NCBI RefSeq assembly: GCF_002208115.1
Contig: NZ_CP020946.1
Span: forward strand, 2,294,001-2,358,000
Direction: 5' to 3'
Source of the DNA: Bdellovibrio bacteriovorus
Lineage (GTDB): Bacteria; Bdellovibrionota; Bdellovibrionia; Bdellovibrionales; Bdellovibrionaceae
Length of the DNA: 64,000 nt
How positions within the stretch are numbered: position 1 is the first letter of the stretch; every line of letters begins with the position of its first letter. The position numbers were made by a program, and so were the translations under genes. The notes under the pieces are model-generated. The model made no database searches. It was given only the letters and a program-made list of their open reading frames with translations, and was not told the DNA's origin. Positions 9,188 through 16,585 of this stretch are shown one piece after another.

Positions 9188-9230
9188 GGCTCTAAGCTGT
9201 CACAAAGAGCCCCGACTTGCAATCTTTAGA

Positions 9231-9671
9231 TCAAATTGAACGCGATACCAGGCGGCCTTTACCCTTATCCTGAAGGGCCTTCGCCTTGTCTGCGGGAATT
9301 GCGGGCAAATTCAGGGGTTTTGCCAGCAGATATTTCGGATCCTGACGGCGAACATCCAACTGCTCTTTCACTTTGCTTGCTGCCTGCTCCGGCGCCTTCA
9401 AATAAAGAACAGGATCAAACCCGCACACACGGCACACCACGGAAAGTCTCCAGCGGATTTTCACGAAGACTTCCGAAATCGCCAGACACACCACGAAGGC
9501 CACCATCACACGCGGATCATACTGCTGCCATAACGCGAACATAATCACCACCGATGCCAGAGCACTGCCCAGAATATTCATCAGAGAAATATTCTTACGA
9601 CGATAAATACGGCGGGGGCTTTTACAGAAGGCACAGTAACAATTATGGCGAGTCTTAAAGAACGACAACAT
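9231..9671 (-). CDS. Small membrane protein with paired CxxC motifs
   Basis: The ATG at 9671 gives 146 aa starting MLSFFKTRHNCYCAFC. A CYCAFC cluster (C11-C16) and a CRVC pair (C80, C83) flank a hydrophobic hairpin (about 31-70). The cysteines could therefore come together at the membrane surface to bind a metal. The C-terminal 60 residues are charged and end KGKGRLVSRSI. A much longer open frame extends upstream to 10337 but runs antisense to the neighbouring outer-membrane gene and is rejected. The family is not recognised. Confidence 0.65.
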   Translation of the reverse strand: MLSFFKTRHNCYCAFCKSPRRIYRRKNISLMNILGSALASVVIMFALWQQYDPRVMVAFVVCLAISEVFVKIRWRLSVVCRVCGFDPVLYLKAPEQAASKVKEQLDVRRQDPKYLLAKPLNLPAIPADKAKALQDKGKGRLVSRSI

Positions 9672-9749
9672 ACAATCAGTTTGCCAAAGACAAGGTCCAG
9701 AACGAAAGATCAATTTTTGAAAAATGACAAAGCCTTGATAGAATGGGGT

Positions 9750-10409
9750 ATGCAAATCATTAAAACAATTCAGTTCGCTTTGATCGCCGCTTCCCTCTTT
9801 ACCGCTCCCACCTTGGTCCAGGCCGCTTCCGGCAGTTCCGAGTACGAAGAGGTCAGCTATGATGACCTGCTCAATGAATTGAGCGCCAAAAAGCAAAAAG
9901 TGACCCAAAGCTCCACGAGCTCTTTTGATGATGTGCGCCTGCACGCGGGCATTGGTTATGCCAACTCTTTCACCAACATTTCCGCCAACAATCAGAACTT
10001 CAACCGTCACACCAACGGCATTCAGTTGTCTCTGGGAATGGATCTGTTTTCCCCAAACTGGTACTCTGAAGGTGTGTTTAAGAACTACGGCGTGTCTTCT
10101 TCCGGCAGCGAAGAATTCACCTTGCGTGAACTGGATTTGAAAATCGGTTACACCAACCGTCTGGAAAGCATCTGGTCTTATTCCATCAGCTCGGGCCTTT
10201 CCAACCGTTTCCTGCGCTTCAGCGACTCGTCCAAAGGTATTAGTGTTAATGAAACAACACCTTCCCTGATTGTTTCCACGGGCTTTATGGCTCAGGTCCA
10301 CAAACACCTGTCTTTGGGGGCTGAAGTCAGCGCTCACACCGCCATGGTGAACCGCACATCTGACAAAAACTCTTTTGACTTCGCGTTCCGCCTAAACACA
10401 TCCCTGTAA
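9750..10409 (+). CDS. Predicted outer-membrane beta-barrel protein
   Basis: The internal ATG at 9750 (219 aa) is chosen over the longer frame from 9645 because it gives a proper signal peptide (MQIIKTIQFALIAASLF... cleaved near VQAAS). The mature protein has an acidic segment (SEYEEVSYDDLL) and then alternating strands with many Ser/Asn turns (FTNISANNQNFNRHTNG, SSGSEEFTLRELDLKIGY), ending FDFAFRLNTSL. This looks like a small outer-membrane barrel. It precedes tamA on the same strand but is separated by a likely promoter. No family name can be given. Confidence 0.75.
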   Translation: MQIIKTIQFALIAASLFTAPTLVQAASGSSEYEEVSYDDLLNELSAKKQKVTQSSTSSFDDVRLHAGIGYANSFTNISANNQNFNRHTNGIQLSLGMDLFSPNWYSEGVFKNYGVSSSGSEEFTLRELDLKIGYTNRLESIWSYSISSGLSNRFLRFSDSSKGISVNETTPSLIVSTGFMAQVHKHLSLGAEVSAHTAMVNRTSDKNSFDFAFRLNTSL

Positions 10410-10423
10410 ATCATTCCCGAACC

Positions 10424-10457
10424 TTGCCCGCATGCCTAAGAACTGTTAACTCTAGGC
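10424..10457 (+). promoter_or_regulatory. Candidate promoter for tamAB
   Basis: TTGCCC (10424-10429) and TAACTC (10447-10452) are 17 bases apart. A start site six to eight bases later falls on the tamA ATG, and no Shine-Dalgarno sequence lies between them, so a leaderless transcript is possible. Confidence 0.3.
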
Positions 10458-12179
10458 ATGCCCTTTTTCCTGCTGTTGCTGACACTTCTGATCTCTGTTT
10501 CTGCCAAGGCGGCCACCACATCCCTGTGTGGCATTCGCATTGAAGGCAGTGAAGAGATCAAATTCACCGACACCGAGAAAGACTGGCTTTGCGGCACCTC
10601 CAAAAATGACGCCTGGAAAAGCATTCCTGACAATCAGCGCATTTTCTTTCTGAAAAGTTTTCTGCAAAGCCGTGCCTATCATCAGGCCCAATTCAGCTAT
10701 GAAAAAGACCTGCTGCTGGTGCAGACCGGCCCCAAGTCCCATGTGCAGAAATTCAACGTTCTGCACGCCCCGCCTGAATGGGACTGGAAAAAACGCCGGT
10801 ATATCTTAAACCGTCCGTTCACCCCGAACACTCTGGATGAGATCAACAAATGGGCCCTGCGCCGTCTGCAGGAACACGGCTATGTGTGCCCTCAGGTTGA
10901 GTCTCGCGGGATCATTGATGAAGGATTATTTCTGCTGGATGTGACCGCAGGATCCCCGTCCACATTTGGAGCCTATCCGACTGTGGGCGAAGAGGACTTG
11001 GACCCGGCCATCTTGGAACGCTTTTCTGCCTTTTTACCCGGGGACCCCTTCGACATTCGCTTGCTGGAACTAAGTTCCACCCGTGTCCTGAATGAAGACT
11101 TGTTTCTTAGCACCTATTACGACATCGCCTGCCAGAAAGACGGAAGCTATTCGATCGTGCGCCGAATGATCCCTGCCAAGCCCCGCCTGCTCAGCTTTGG
11201 CGTGGGCTTTGATTCCGAAGGTGGAGCCCTGGTCAAATCAACCTTTAAACAGGCGCGCCTGACGCCCGCCGCGGATTCACTGGAGACTTCACTTTATGCC
11301 TCGTTCATCGAGCAATACATCACCTTCAATCACTATCACTACTTTCTGGATGACTTAAGCTCGCGAACCCATCTGATCAGCGGAGCAAAAATTCGTCATG
11401 AATCCGAAAGCAACTATGAGGCCATGACTTATGAGCTGGGCTCGGGGGTCTCGTTCGGAAAAGAGTGGTCCACCGCCACCAGCAGTTTTCAACTGGGTCC
11501 TTATCTGACCCGCACGGATGTCATTCGCGGGCCGGGACCATATCGGATTGACTCTTTATATCTGGGCACTGAAGTCAGCCTGACCAGTCATATGTATGAA
11601 TACTATCTGGCCGATCCGCAAAAAGGCTGGACGATCACTTTCAACTCCGCGTCTCAAGTTGAGGGCGCCGTCGCCAATGAAGACCTGCACCGTCTGACTC
11701 TGCGTCACCAGGTGCTTTGGAATATTCAGGGCTGGGACCCTCCATTTTTGATTCTGGGTTGGCGCGGATCTATGGGAGCTTTCATCCTGCCGGATGGCTT
11801 CACCCAAAGCAGCCAAATCCCTGTCAACTGGCGCTTCTTCATGGGTGGTGATGCCGACTTGCGCGGGTTTGCTCGTAAGCAATTGCCTCAGGACGGACAA
11901 GGTTATTTGACTTACATCTATCAGGGCCTCGAATTGCGAGCGGGCGATGTCCTTCCCTACAACTTACAACCGTTGATCTTTTTTGATGCCGCCAAAGGAG
12001 GCGAGTCATCCATGAAGCTCAGCTCTGCCCTGTATTATTCTCCTGGCGCAGGACTGCGATGGGGTTCGCCCATCGGCTCTATGCGCGCCACCCTGGGCCG
12101 GGGCTTTGTGATTGATCCTGTTCCCAATGATGTTGATCCGGGTTATCAGTTCTTCTTCAGTTTCGGAAGGGAGTTCTGA
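10458..12179 (+). CDS. tamA: Omp85-family outer-membrane assembly protein, TamA-like
   Basis: 573 aa, close to the size of E. coli TamA (577). A signal peptide (MPFFLLLLTLLISVSAKA) precedes about 170 residues of POTRA-like repeats (for example RYILNRPFTPNTLDEINKWA) and a C-terminal barrel. The barrel includes the Omp85-like segment FFMGGDADLRGFARKQLP, matching the conserved R-G-F region of the lid loop, and ends FFFSFGREF with a terminal phenylalanine. tamB follows with a one-base TGATG overlap. The immediate coupling to tamB identifies it as TamA rather than BamA. The pair is implicated in lipid transport and autotransporter assembly. Confidence 0.88.
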   Translation: MPFFLLLLTLLISVSAKAATTSLCGIRIEGSEEIKFTDTEKDWLCGTSKNDAWKSIPDNQRIFFLKSFLQSRAYHQAQFSYEKDLLLVQTGPKSHVQKFNVLHAPPEWDWKKRRYILNRPFTPNTLDEINKWALRRLQEHGYVCPQVESRGIIDEGLFLLDVTAGSPSTFGAYPTVGEEDLDPAILERFSAFLPGDPFDIRLLELSSTRVLNEDLFLSTYYDIACQKDGSYSIVRRMIPAKPRLLSFGVGFDSEGGALVKSTFKQARLTPAADSLETSLYASFIEQYITFNHYHYFLDDLSSRTHLISGAKIRHESESNYEAMTYELGSGVSFGKEWSTATSSFQLGPYLTRTDVIRGPGPYRIDSLYLGTEVSLTSHMYEYYLADPQKGWTITFNSASQVEGAVANEDLHRLTLRHQVLWNIQGWDPPFLILGWRGSMGAFILPDGFTQSSQIPVNWRFFMGGDADLRGFARKQLPQDGQGYLTYIYQGLELRAGDVLPYNLQPLIFFDAAKGGESSMKLSSALYYSPGAGLRWGSPIGSMRATLGRGFVIDPVPNDVDPGYQFFFSFGREF

Positions 12180-14512
12180 TGGCTGTGCTTAAGAAAACCC
12201 TCAAGATTCTTGTTTTGACTGTACTGCTTCTTTTGGCGCTGTTGATCGGCGCGTTGGCTTATGTGTGGATGCGTCCTGAAGTCGTCATCAATGAAAAGAA
12301 TGTACGCTGGGCTTTGCAATATGCTCCGGAAAGTCTGAAAATATCCTGGGATCATCTTGAATTTAAATTTGAAAGCCCCGACTGGACACATAAGCGCATT
12401 CAAGTTTCGGCCAAGAATCTGTGTGTGTCCTATGCGCCGCTGCTGCACACCTGTGCGCCGGGTATTTCAATTGATGTCGCCATGGCCTTCACCAACTGGC
12501 GTCCGCAATTGGAACAACTGCGCGAAGTCACCATGGAAGTTTCTGAGCTGACTTTGAATCTGCCCGCCAAAGAAGAGGCGCCCGAAGAGCCTCAGTCTTT
12601 GCTGCCAAACTTGAAACTACCCGCCTTTGCCGAGCTGATGCCACAACAGTTGGATTTTAATCTGATGGGGTCTTTGCGTCTGTCGGTAAAGAATATACGC
12701 GTGAATTTCCCCGAAGGGGCTCCGCTGCTGGCACAGGCCGAAGTCCTTCGCCGGCCGTCCCCACTTCCTGCTGAACTTAATTTCGATCTTTCAGCCCAGG
12801 CCGAACAGGAAGGATCATTTGCAGCCAAGGTGCAGTCCAACATCCTTTTGAATTTACAAAAGCTGTCGATCAATGGAAAGGCACAGGTCTCAACGTCTTC
12901 CTTGAGCATTGCAACACCTTTGACTGCCACCTGGGGCCGCGATCTTCGCGCCCAAGCCAAACCCTTGGTTCGCTATGGAAAAATCAAACTCGACCCCGCC
13001 GTGAACCTGCACTGGTCGGATAAGGAACTGGATATCACCCTGGGCGATATCCAGTTAAAAAACATCTGGCGCAAAACTTCACTGCGTCTGCAAGGCTGCG
13101 CCATCAAGTCCACTTTGGATTCAGAAAAAGGTTATCCTGCCAAAGCCGGATTGCAGTGCGGTCTGATCGTGACACCGGACAAAAACCGCGCGGGAATTAA
13201 AAACGTCGATACACTTTTAAAGGCGACACTGGCCGCCCACACGCAAGGAAAAGGGGCTTCCGAGCGCCTCCGAATCGACGGCCAGGCCGAACTGACGGGA
13301 GCCAACACCTTCCTGCAGGGACAAGTCAGGATCAACGGTGAAACTGAAATCAAACTGCAAAAGCCGATGGAAATCACAGCCGCCAAAGCCGCTGCCGAAG
13401 TTCACTTGCGCATTCCGGACTTTGTGGTGTGGAAGGACCTTTTTGAATCCACGCCATTTGCCATCCCTGCACCAATGCACGTGCTTAAGGGCGATGTCGA
13501 TCTTGACCTGCACGCACAACTGACCGACCTGGATTCACCTCTGACGGCTGATGCGACGGCACAGACACGACTCAGTTCCAAAAATCAGAAATTATTTGTT
13601 AAGGCCAAGGCCGACCTTGAAACTCTGGGGAAAGTCCTGAAGCCCCAGGGACTGAAAGTTCATGCCGATGTTATCTTGCAGGACGTCCACCTGCAGGCCC
13701 CGCCATTGCGCCTGGCCATTCCCCCACAAGTCCTTCCGGACAAACGATTTGTCATGCGCAAGGACCTTGATATCACGGAAGAGGAAAAATCCGCCTCCAG
13801 CAAAATTCCTTTTGAGCTGCACTGGTCAGTGAAAATCAAAACCGAAAAACCGGTGCTGATTTCTTCAAACCTGCTGCAAAGCCCGGTGCCTATTGCTCTG
13901 GATATTCAGGCGCAGAATGATCGCAAGCCGCAAGGAAAAGTCATGGTGCAGAGCTTTCCTTTTGAGTTCTTCCGCAAAAAAGCCACGGTCAACAATGTGG
14001 ATCTGATTTTCCATCCTGATACCGTGGCACCGGAACTTTCCGGCAAGATCTCGTATTCAAACCCGGAAGTGGACATCCGCATCCTGTTGCTGGGAAACAC
14101 GCAACGCCCGATCGTGAATCTGGAAAGCGATCCCCAGTTGAATCAACAGCAGATCCTGTCCGTGTTGCTCTTCGACAAGTCTTTGGATGAACTGAACGAA
14201 GACGAAGTCAATTCCACCTCTAATATGAGCCGGGCGGTTTCTGATGGCGCACTGGGATTGTTCTCGCTGCTGTTCCTTTCATCCACCCCGATTCAGTCCA
14301 TCAGCTATGACCCCAACAGTCAGTCCTACACCGCGCGCATGCGTCTGGATGACAACACCACCTTCAGCATGCAGTCGAACATGACCGAGCAGCGGCAGTT
14401 CACTTTGCGCCGCCGCCTGGGCGGCAACTGGTCCGTTCGAACAGAATTAAGCCAGGAAGATGACCGCGCCGATGTGGTGCAAACCCTGCTGGAATGGATG
14501 CGCCGGTTCTAG
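12179..14512 (+). CDS. tamB: TamB-like inner-membrane/periplasmic bridge protein
   Basis: 777 aa. An N-terminal signal anchor (about 10-33) is followed by a long beta-rich periplasmic region and a C-terminal TamB domain (DUF490) recognised by GKISYSNPEVDIRI, LLGNTQRPIVNLESDP and a final DDRADVVQTLLEWMRRF. In this family the beta-taco structure spans the periplasm and is thought to carry phospholipids outward. It is much shorter than E. coli TamB (about 1260 aa), so the bridge would be shorter or need partners. It overlaps tamA by one base. Confidence 0.88.
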   Translation: MAVLKKTLKILVLTVLLLLALLIGALAYVWMRPEVVINEKNVRWALQYAPESLKISWDHLEFKFESPDWTHKRIQVSAKNLCVSYAPLLHTCAPGISIDVAMAFTNWRPQLEQLREVTMEVSELTLNLPAKEEAPEEPQSLLPNLKLPAFAELMPQQLDFNLMGSLRLSVKNIRVNFPEGAPLLAQAEVLRRPSPLPAELNFDLSAQAEQEGSFAAKVQSNILLNLQKLSINGKAQVSTSSLSIATPLTATWGRDLRAQAKPLVRYGKIKLDPAVNLHWSDKELDITLGDIQLKNIWRKTSLRLQGCAIKSTLDSEKGYPAKAGLQCGLIVTPDKNRAGIKNVDTLLKATLAAHTQGKGASERLRIDGQAELTGANTFLQGQVRINGETEIKLQKPMEITAAKAAAEVHLRIPDFVVWKDLFESTPFAIPAPMHVLKGDVDLDLHAQLTDLDSPLTADATAQTRLSSKNQKLFVKAKADLETLGKVLKPQGLKVHADVILQDVHLQAPPLRLAIPPQVLPDKRFVMRKDLDITEEEKSASSKIPFELHWSVKIKTEKPVLISSNLLQSPVPIALDIQAQNDRKPQGKVMVQSFPFEFFRKKATVNNVDLIFHPDTVAPELSGKISYSNPEVDIRILLLGNTQRPIVNLESDPQLNQQQILSVLLFDKSLDELNEDEVNSTSNMSRAVSDGALGLFSLLFLSSTPIQSISYDPNSQSYTARMRLDDNTTFSMQSNMTEQRQFTLRRRLGGNWSVRTELSQEDDRADVVQTLLEWMRRF

Positions 14513-14517
14513 ATGCC

Positions 14518-14547
14518 TTGATTTTTCTGCGGAAGACTTTCTATAAT
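14518..14547 (+). promoter_or_regulatory. Candidate sigma-70-type promoter, possibly giving a leaderless mRNA
   Basis: TTGATT (14518-14523) and a perfect TATAAT (14542-14547) are separated by 18 bases. The expected start site is at about 14553-14555, the position of the GTG of the next gene. Confidence 0.5.
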
Positions 14548-14552
14548 CAACT

Positions 14553-15215
14553 GTGGACGTTATTGTATTTACTCTTTCTTTGGCGGTTTTCTTTCTGGGG
14601 TTGGCCTTGATGACCAACCGGGCTCGTCGTCACAAAGACGTGGCCTTTGAACTGAAACCCAATTGTCTTTTGACCCGCTTCCCGATGCTGTTTGTGACCG
14701 GCCCCCGCTCGATGTTTTATTTCAGCACTTACTGGAACCTTTACACTCCGTATCTGGCCGAACACGGGTATGAGGTTTTCACTCTGCATCTGCCTTGGAA
14801 CAAAACCCGCCTGCGCCAGCAGCGCTTTGAATATTTTCTGAATCAGCAAGAATCCCAAAATCGCAAGTTCCATCTGGTGCTCGACACCCCAACCTTCCTG
14901 GAGCTTCAGGATATCTTGCGCAAACAGTCCCCTTCGGTCGTCAGCATCACCCGGATCTGCGACAGTGATCTGGAAGCCGGCCCTGCCGACCTGCGCGCCT
15001 TTCCGTTGCCAGTGGGTGAAGTCGAAATGAAGGACACCCCGAAAGGCAGTCTGTTTTTGCATCTGGGATATCGCCTGCACAAACAATGGGTCCGCCGCAA
15101 GGACTTGAACAGTCTAAGTTCGTTGGGGGCTTTACCCGATACGGCTCTTGAAAACTCGGGCTTACTTCTGGAGCGCGCGCAAACTTTGGCGGAAATGGAT
15201 CTTCGGGGCTCCTAA
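14553..15215 (+). CDS. Lipase-like alpha/beta protein lacking an obvious nucleophile
   Basis: 220 aa from a GTG at 14553; ATG 14610 is an alternative. The N-terminus is a hydrophobic anchor (VIVFTLSLAVFFLGLAL). The segment LFVTGPRSM followed by YWNLYTPYLAEHGYEVFTL resembles the start of triacylglycerol-lipase folds, where an oxyanion strand is followed by a helix and HGYEVF strand. The usual G-x-S-x-G elbow is not visible; the region where it should occur reads KFHLVLDTPTFLEL. It may therefore be a non-catalytic relative. No close family is recognised and the similarity is by eye only. Confidence 0.6.
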   Translation: MDVIVFTLSLAVFFLGLALMTNRARRHKDVAFELKPNCLLTRFPMLFVTGPRSMFYFSTYWNLYTPYLAEHGYEVFTLHLPWNKTRLRQQRFEYFLNQQESQNRKFHLVLDTPTFLELQDILRKQSPSVVSITRICDSDLEAGPADLRAFPLPVGEVEMKDTPKGSLFLHLGYRLHKQWVRRKDLNSLSSLGALPDTALENSGLLLERAQTLAEMDLRGS

Positions 15216-15257
15216 ATACGCCTTGCCAGACTTAAAGCGTGGTGGTGAGATAAGGGT

Positions 15258-15836
15258 ATGAGCGACTATCGTGACGTCACACCGAACAAGCAGCAGCCCT
15301 CTTTTGAAATGACCAAAGAGGTCATTCGCTACATCATCAACTACCTTCGCCACCCGGTTGAAAAAATCAAAACTCTTCCTGACTGGAACTGGCCGTTGTT
15401 GATCATGACTTTGGTGGCCTTGTCGATCATCTCCGGAGTTTTGACGGGCCTGGTTCCGCCAAACTTCTTCCGCATCATGGGGGGCTTTATTGTGTCCCCG
15501 ATCGTGGCGGCGGTGACGACCTTCATCGGTTCCTTGTTCATTTACTATTACTTCCAGGTTTTTGAAAAACGCACCTGTTCCCTGCGCAAGATCTTCACCC
15601 TGGTGCTCTTTGCGAACATCCCGTTCTTTATTTTCCAAGTGGGCTCTGAACTGCTGCCACCGATCACTCTGGTGGGCTTTGCCTTCACCGCCCTGCTGAT
15701 GGCCGTGGGCCTGACTGAAAACTTCCAAATGGAAAAGCGCCGCGCCCTCAGATTGGTCACAATCCTGTTTGCGATCGTCTTCATCATCTGGCTGTGGAAC
15801 CGAATCGACATCTCCCGGCTTGAACGCCTGGGGTAG
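15258..15836 (+). CDS. Yip1-domain membrane protein
   Basis: 192 aa with a polar N-terminus, a RHPVEKIKTLPDWNWPLLIM entry into the membrane, and about five hydrophobic segments with the pattern seen in bacterial YIP1-domain (PF04893-type) proteins, including SELLPPITLVGFAF before the fourth segment. Such proteins are integral membrane proteins of unknown role. It ends at TAG 15834-15836, eight bases before the structured element at 15844. Confidence 0.7.
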   Translation: MSDYRDVTPNKQQPSFEMTKEVIRYIINYLRHPVEKIKTLPDWNWPLLIMTLVALSIISGVLTGLVPPNFFRIMGGFIVSPIVAAVTTFIGSLFIYYYFQVFEKRTCSLRKIFTLVLFANIPFFIFQVGSELLPPITLVGFAFTALLMAVGLTENFQMEKRRALRLVTILFAIVFIIWLWNRIDISRLERLG

Positions 15837-16046
15837 ATACGACGGGCCTGTCTTGGCTCCGTCAGTCTGCTGCCTGCAACTCCGCGACACGCCGTCCGGG
15901 CTCTGCCGTGGCCCGCGCTGCGCGCGGGTGCGCGCCGTCGTGGCGCCCACGGAGGTCGCTTCCGTTTCTGGCATCAGTCTGCCGGAACCAAGACAGACCC
16001 TCTTTCTCGGGTTAACTTTAACAACGGACTTATCTTGAAACAAAAA
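15837..16046. other. Non-coding stretch after the Yip1-like gene
   Basis: No convincing gene lies here. Most of it is the multi-stem inverted-repeat element at 15844-16000, followed by 46 unremarkable bases and then a bidirectional terminator. Short open frames crossing it in both directions look like GC-driven shadows with no start signal. Confidence 0.7.
15844..16000. repeat. GC-rich multi-stem inverted-repeat element, possible structured RNA
   Basis: The ends pair in 16 of 18 positions (15844-15861 with 15983-16000). Inside, GCGAC (15884-15888) pairs with GTCGC (15955-15959), and CCGTGG (15906-15911) with CCACGG (15947-15952). Two hairpins are enclosed: CCCGCG/CGCGGG (15912-15928, five-base loop) and GCGCC/GGCGC (15932-15946). 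A nine-base direct repeat TCAGTCTGC borders both outer arms internally (15862-15870, 15974-15982). The whole is a plausible multibranch fold with a terminator downstream. It may be an RNA gene, a 3'-UTR-derived RNA or a palindromic mobile repeat. No known RNA family is recognised. Confidence 0.6.
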
Positions 16047-16072
16047 AAAGAGCACCTCTCGGTGCTCTTTTT
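16042..16072. terminator. Bidirectional terminator downstream of dut
   Basis: GAGCACC/GGTGCTC with loop TCTC is flanked by an A-run on the left and a T-run on the right. It gives a T-tail on both strands, ending the rimP-to-dut operon on the minus strand and any plus-strand transcript through the structured element. Confidence 0.85.
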
Positions 16073-16116
16073 GATTGTCCAACTTTGACAGACAGTTTGG
16101 TTTTTTTTCGAAAGAA

Positions 16117-16566
16117 CTATGCTCTTCCAGTGGAGCCGAAACCACCTGCGCCACGCTCGGTGTCGCTTAGTTCGTTAACCAGTTCGAATTGGGCTTGGAT
16201 TACGGGTGCCAGCACCAGTTGAGCGCAACGCTCTTGATCGTTGATCGTGACGGCTTCGTTGCCCAGGTTGATCACGATGATTTTTACTTCGCCGCGATAA
16301 TCAGCGTCGATGGTGCCCGGAGTGTTCAATACAGTCAGGCCGCTTTTTGCTGCCCAGCCACTGCGGGGGCGTGCCTGGATTTCGTAACCCAGTGGGATTT
16401 CGAAGCTCAGGCCGGTTGGGATCATCGCTCTTTCGCCCGGATTCAAAATCACCGGACCTGCAAGCTGGGCGCGCACGTCAAAACCACTGGCGCCCAAAGA
16501 CTGATACTGAGGCAGTTCGCCATGGAAGTTTTCAAGTTTTTTGATTTTTACAGCCAGCTTTTGCAT
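16117..16566 (-). CDS. dut: dUTP diphosphatase
   Basis: 149 aa, normal length. dUTPase hydrolyses dUTP to dUMP and pyrophosphate, keeping uracil out of DNA and feeding dTMP synthesis. The five motifs are visible: GASGFDVRA (I), RPRSGWAAKSGLT (II), NTPGTIDADYRGE (III, catalytic Asp), a motif IV near ERCAQLVLAPV, and the C-terminal GGFGSTG (V). It is the last gene of the long minus-strand operon, 19 bases after the M16 protease gene, and is followed by a terminator. A GGGAAGGG stretch precedes the ATG. Confidence 0.95.
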   Translation of the reverse strand: MQKLAVKIKKLENFHGELPQYQSLGASGFDVRAQLAGPVILNPGERAMIPTGLSFEIPLGYEIQARPRSGWAAKSGLTVLNTPGTIDADYRGEVKIIVINLGNEAVTINDQERCAQLVLAPVIQAQFELVNELSDTERGAGGFGSTGRA

Positions 16567-16585
16567 GTGATGCCCTTCCCAAAAA

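Noticed and set aside
9672-10337. 5' extension of the CxxC membrane protein to 368 aa
   Set aside because: The extension is antisense to the outer-membrane gene and adds nothing that resembles a protein domain.
15844-16072. Cyclic-di-GMP riboswitch-type RNA (as in the abundant RNA known from Bdellovibrio)
   Set aside because: The conserved GEMM core bases are not present and the fold differs.
15162-16154. 330-aa minus-strand frame covering the structured element
   Set aside because: It crosses the Yip1-like gene antisense, the structured element and a terminator, has skewed composition and no ribosome-binding site.
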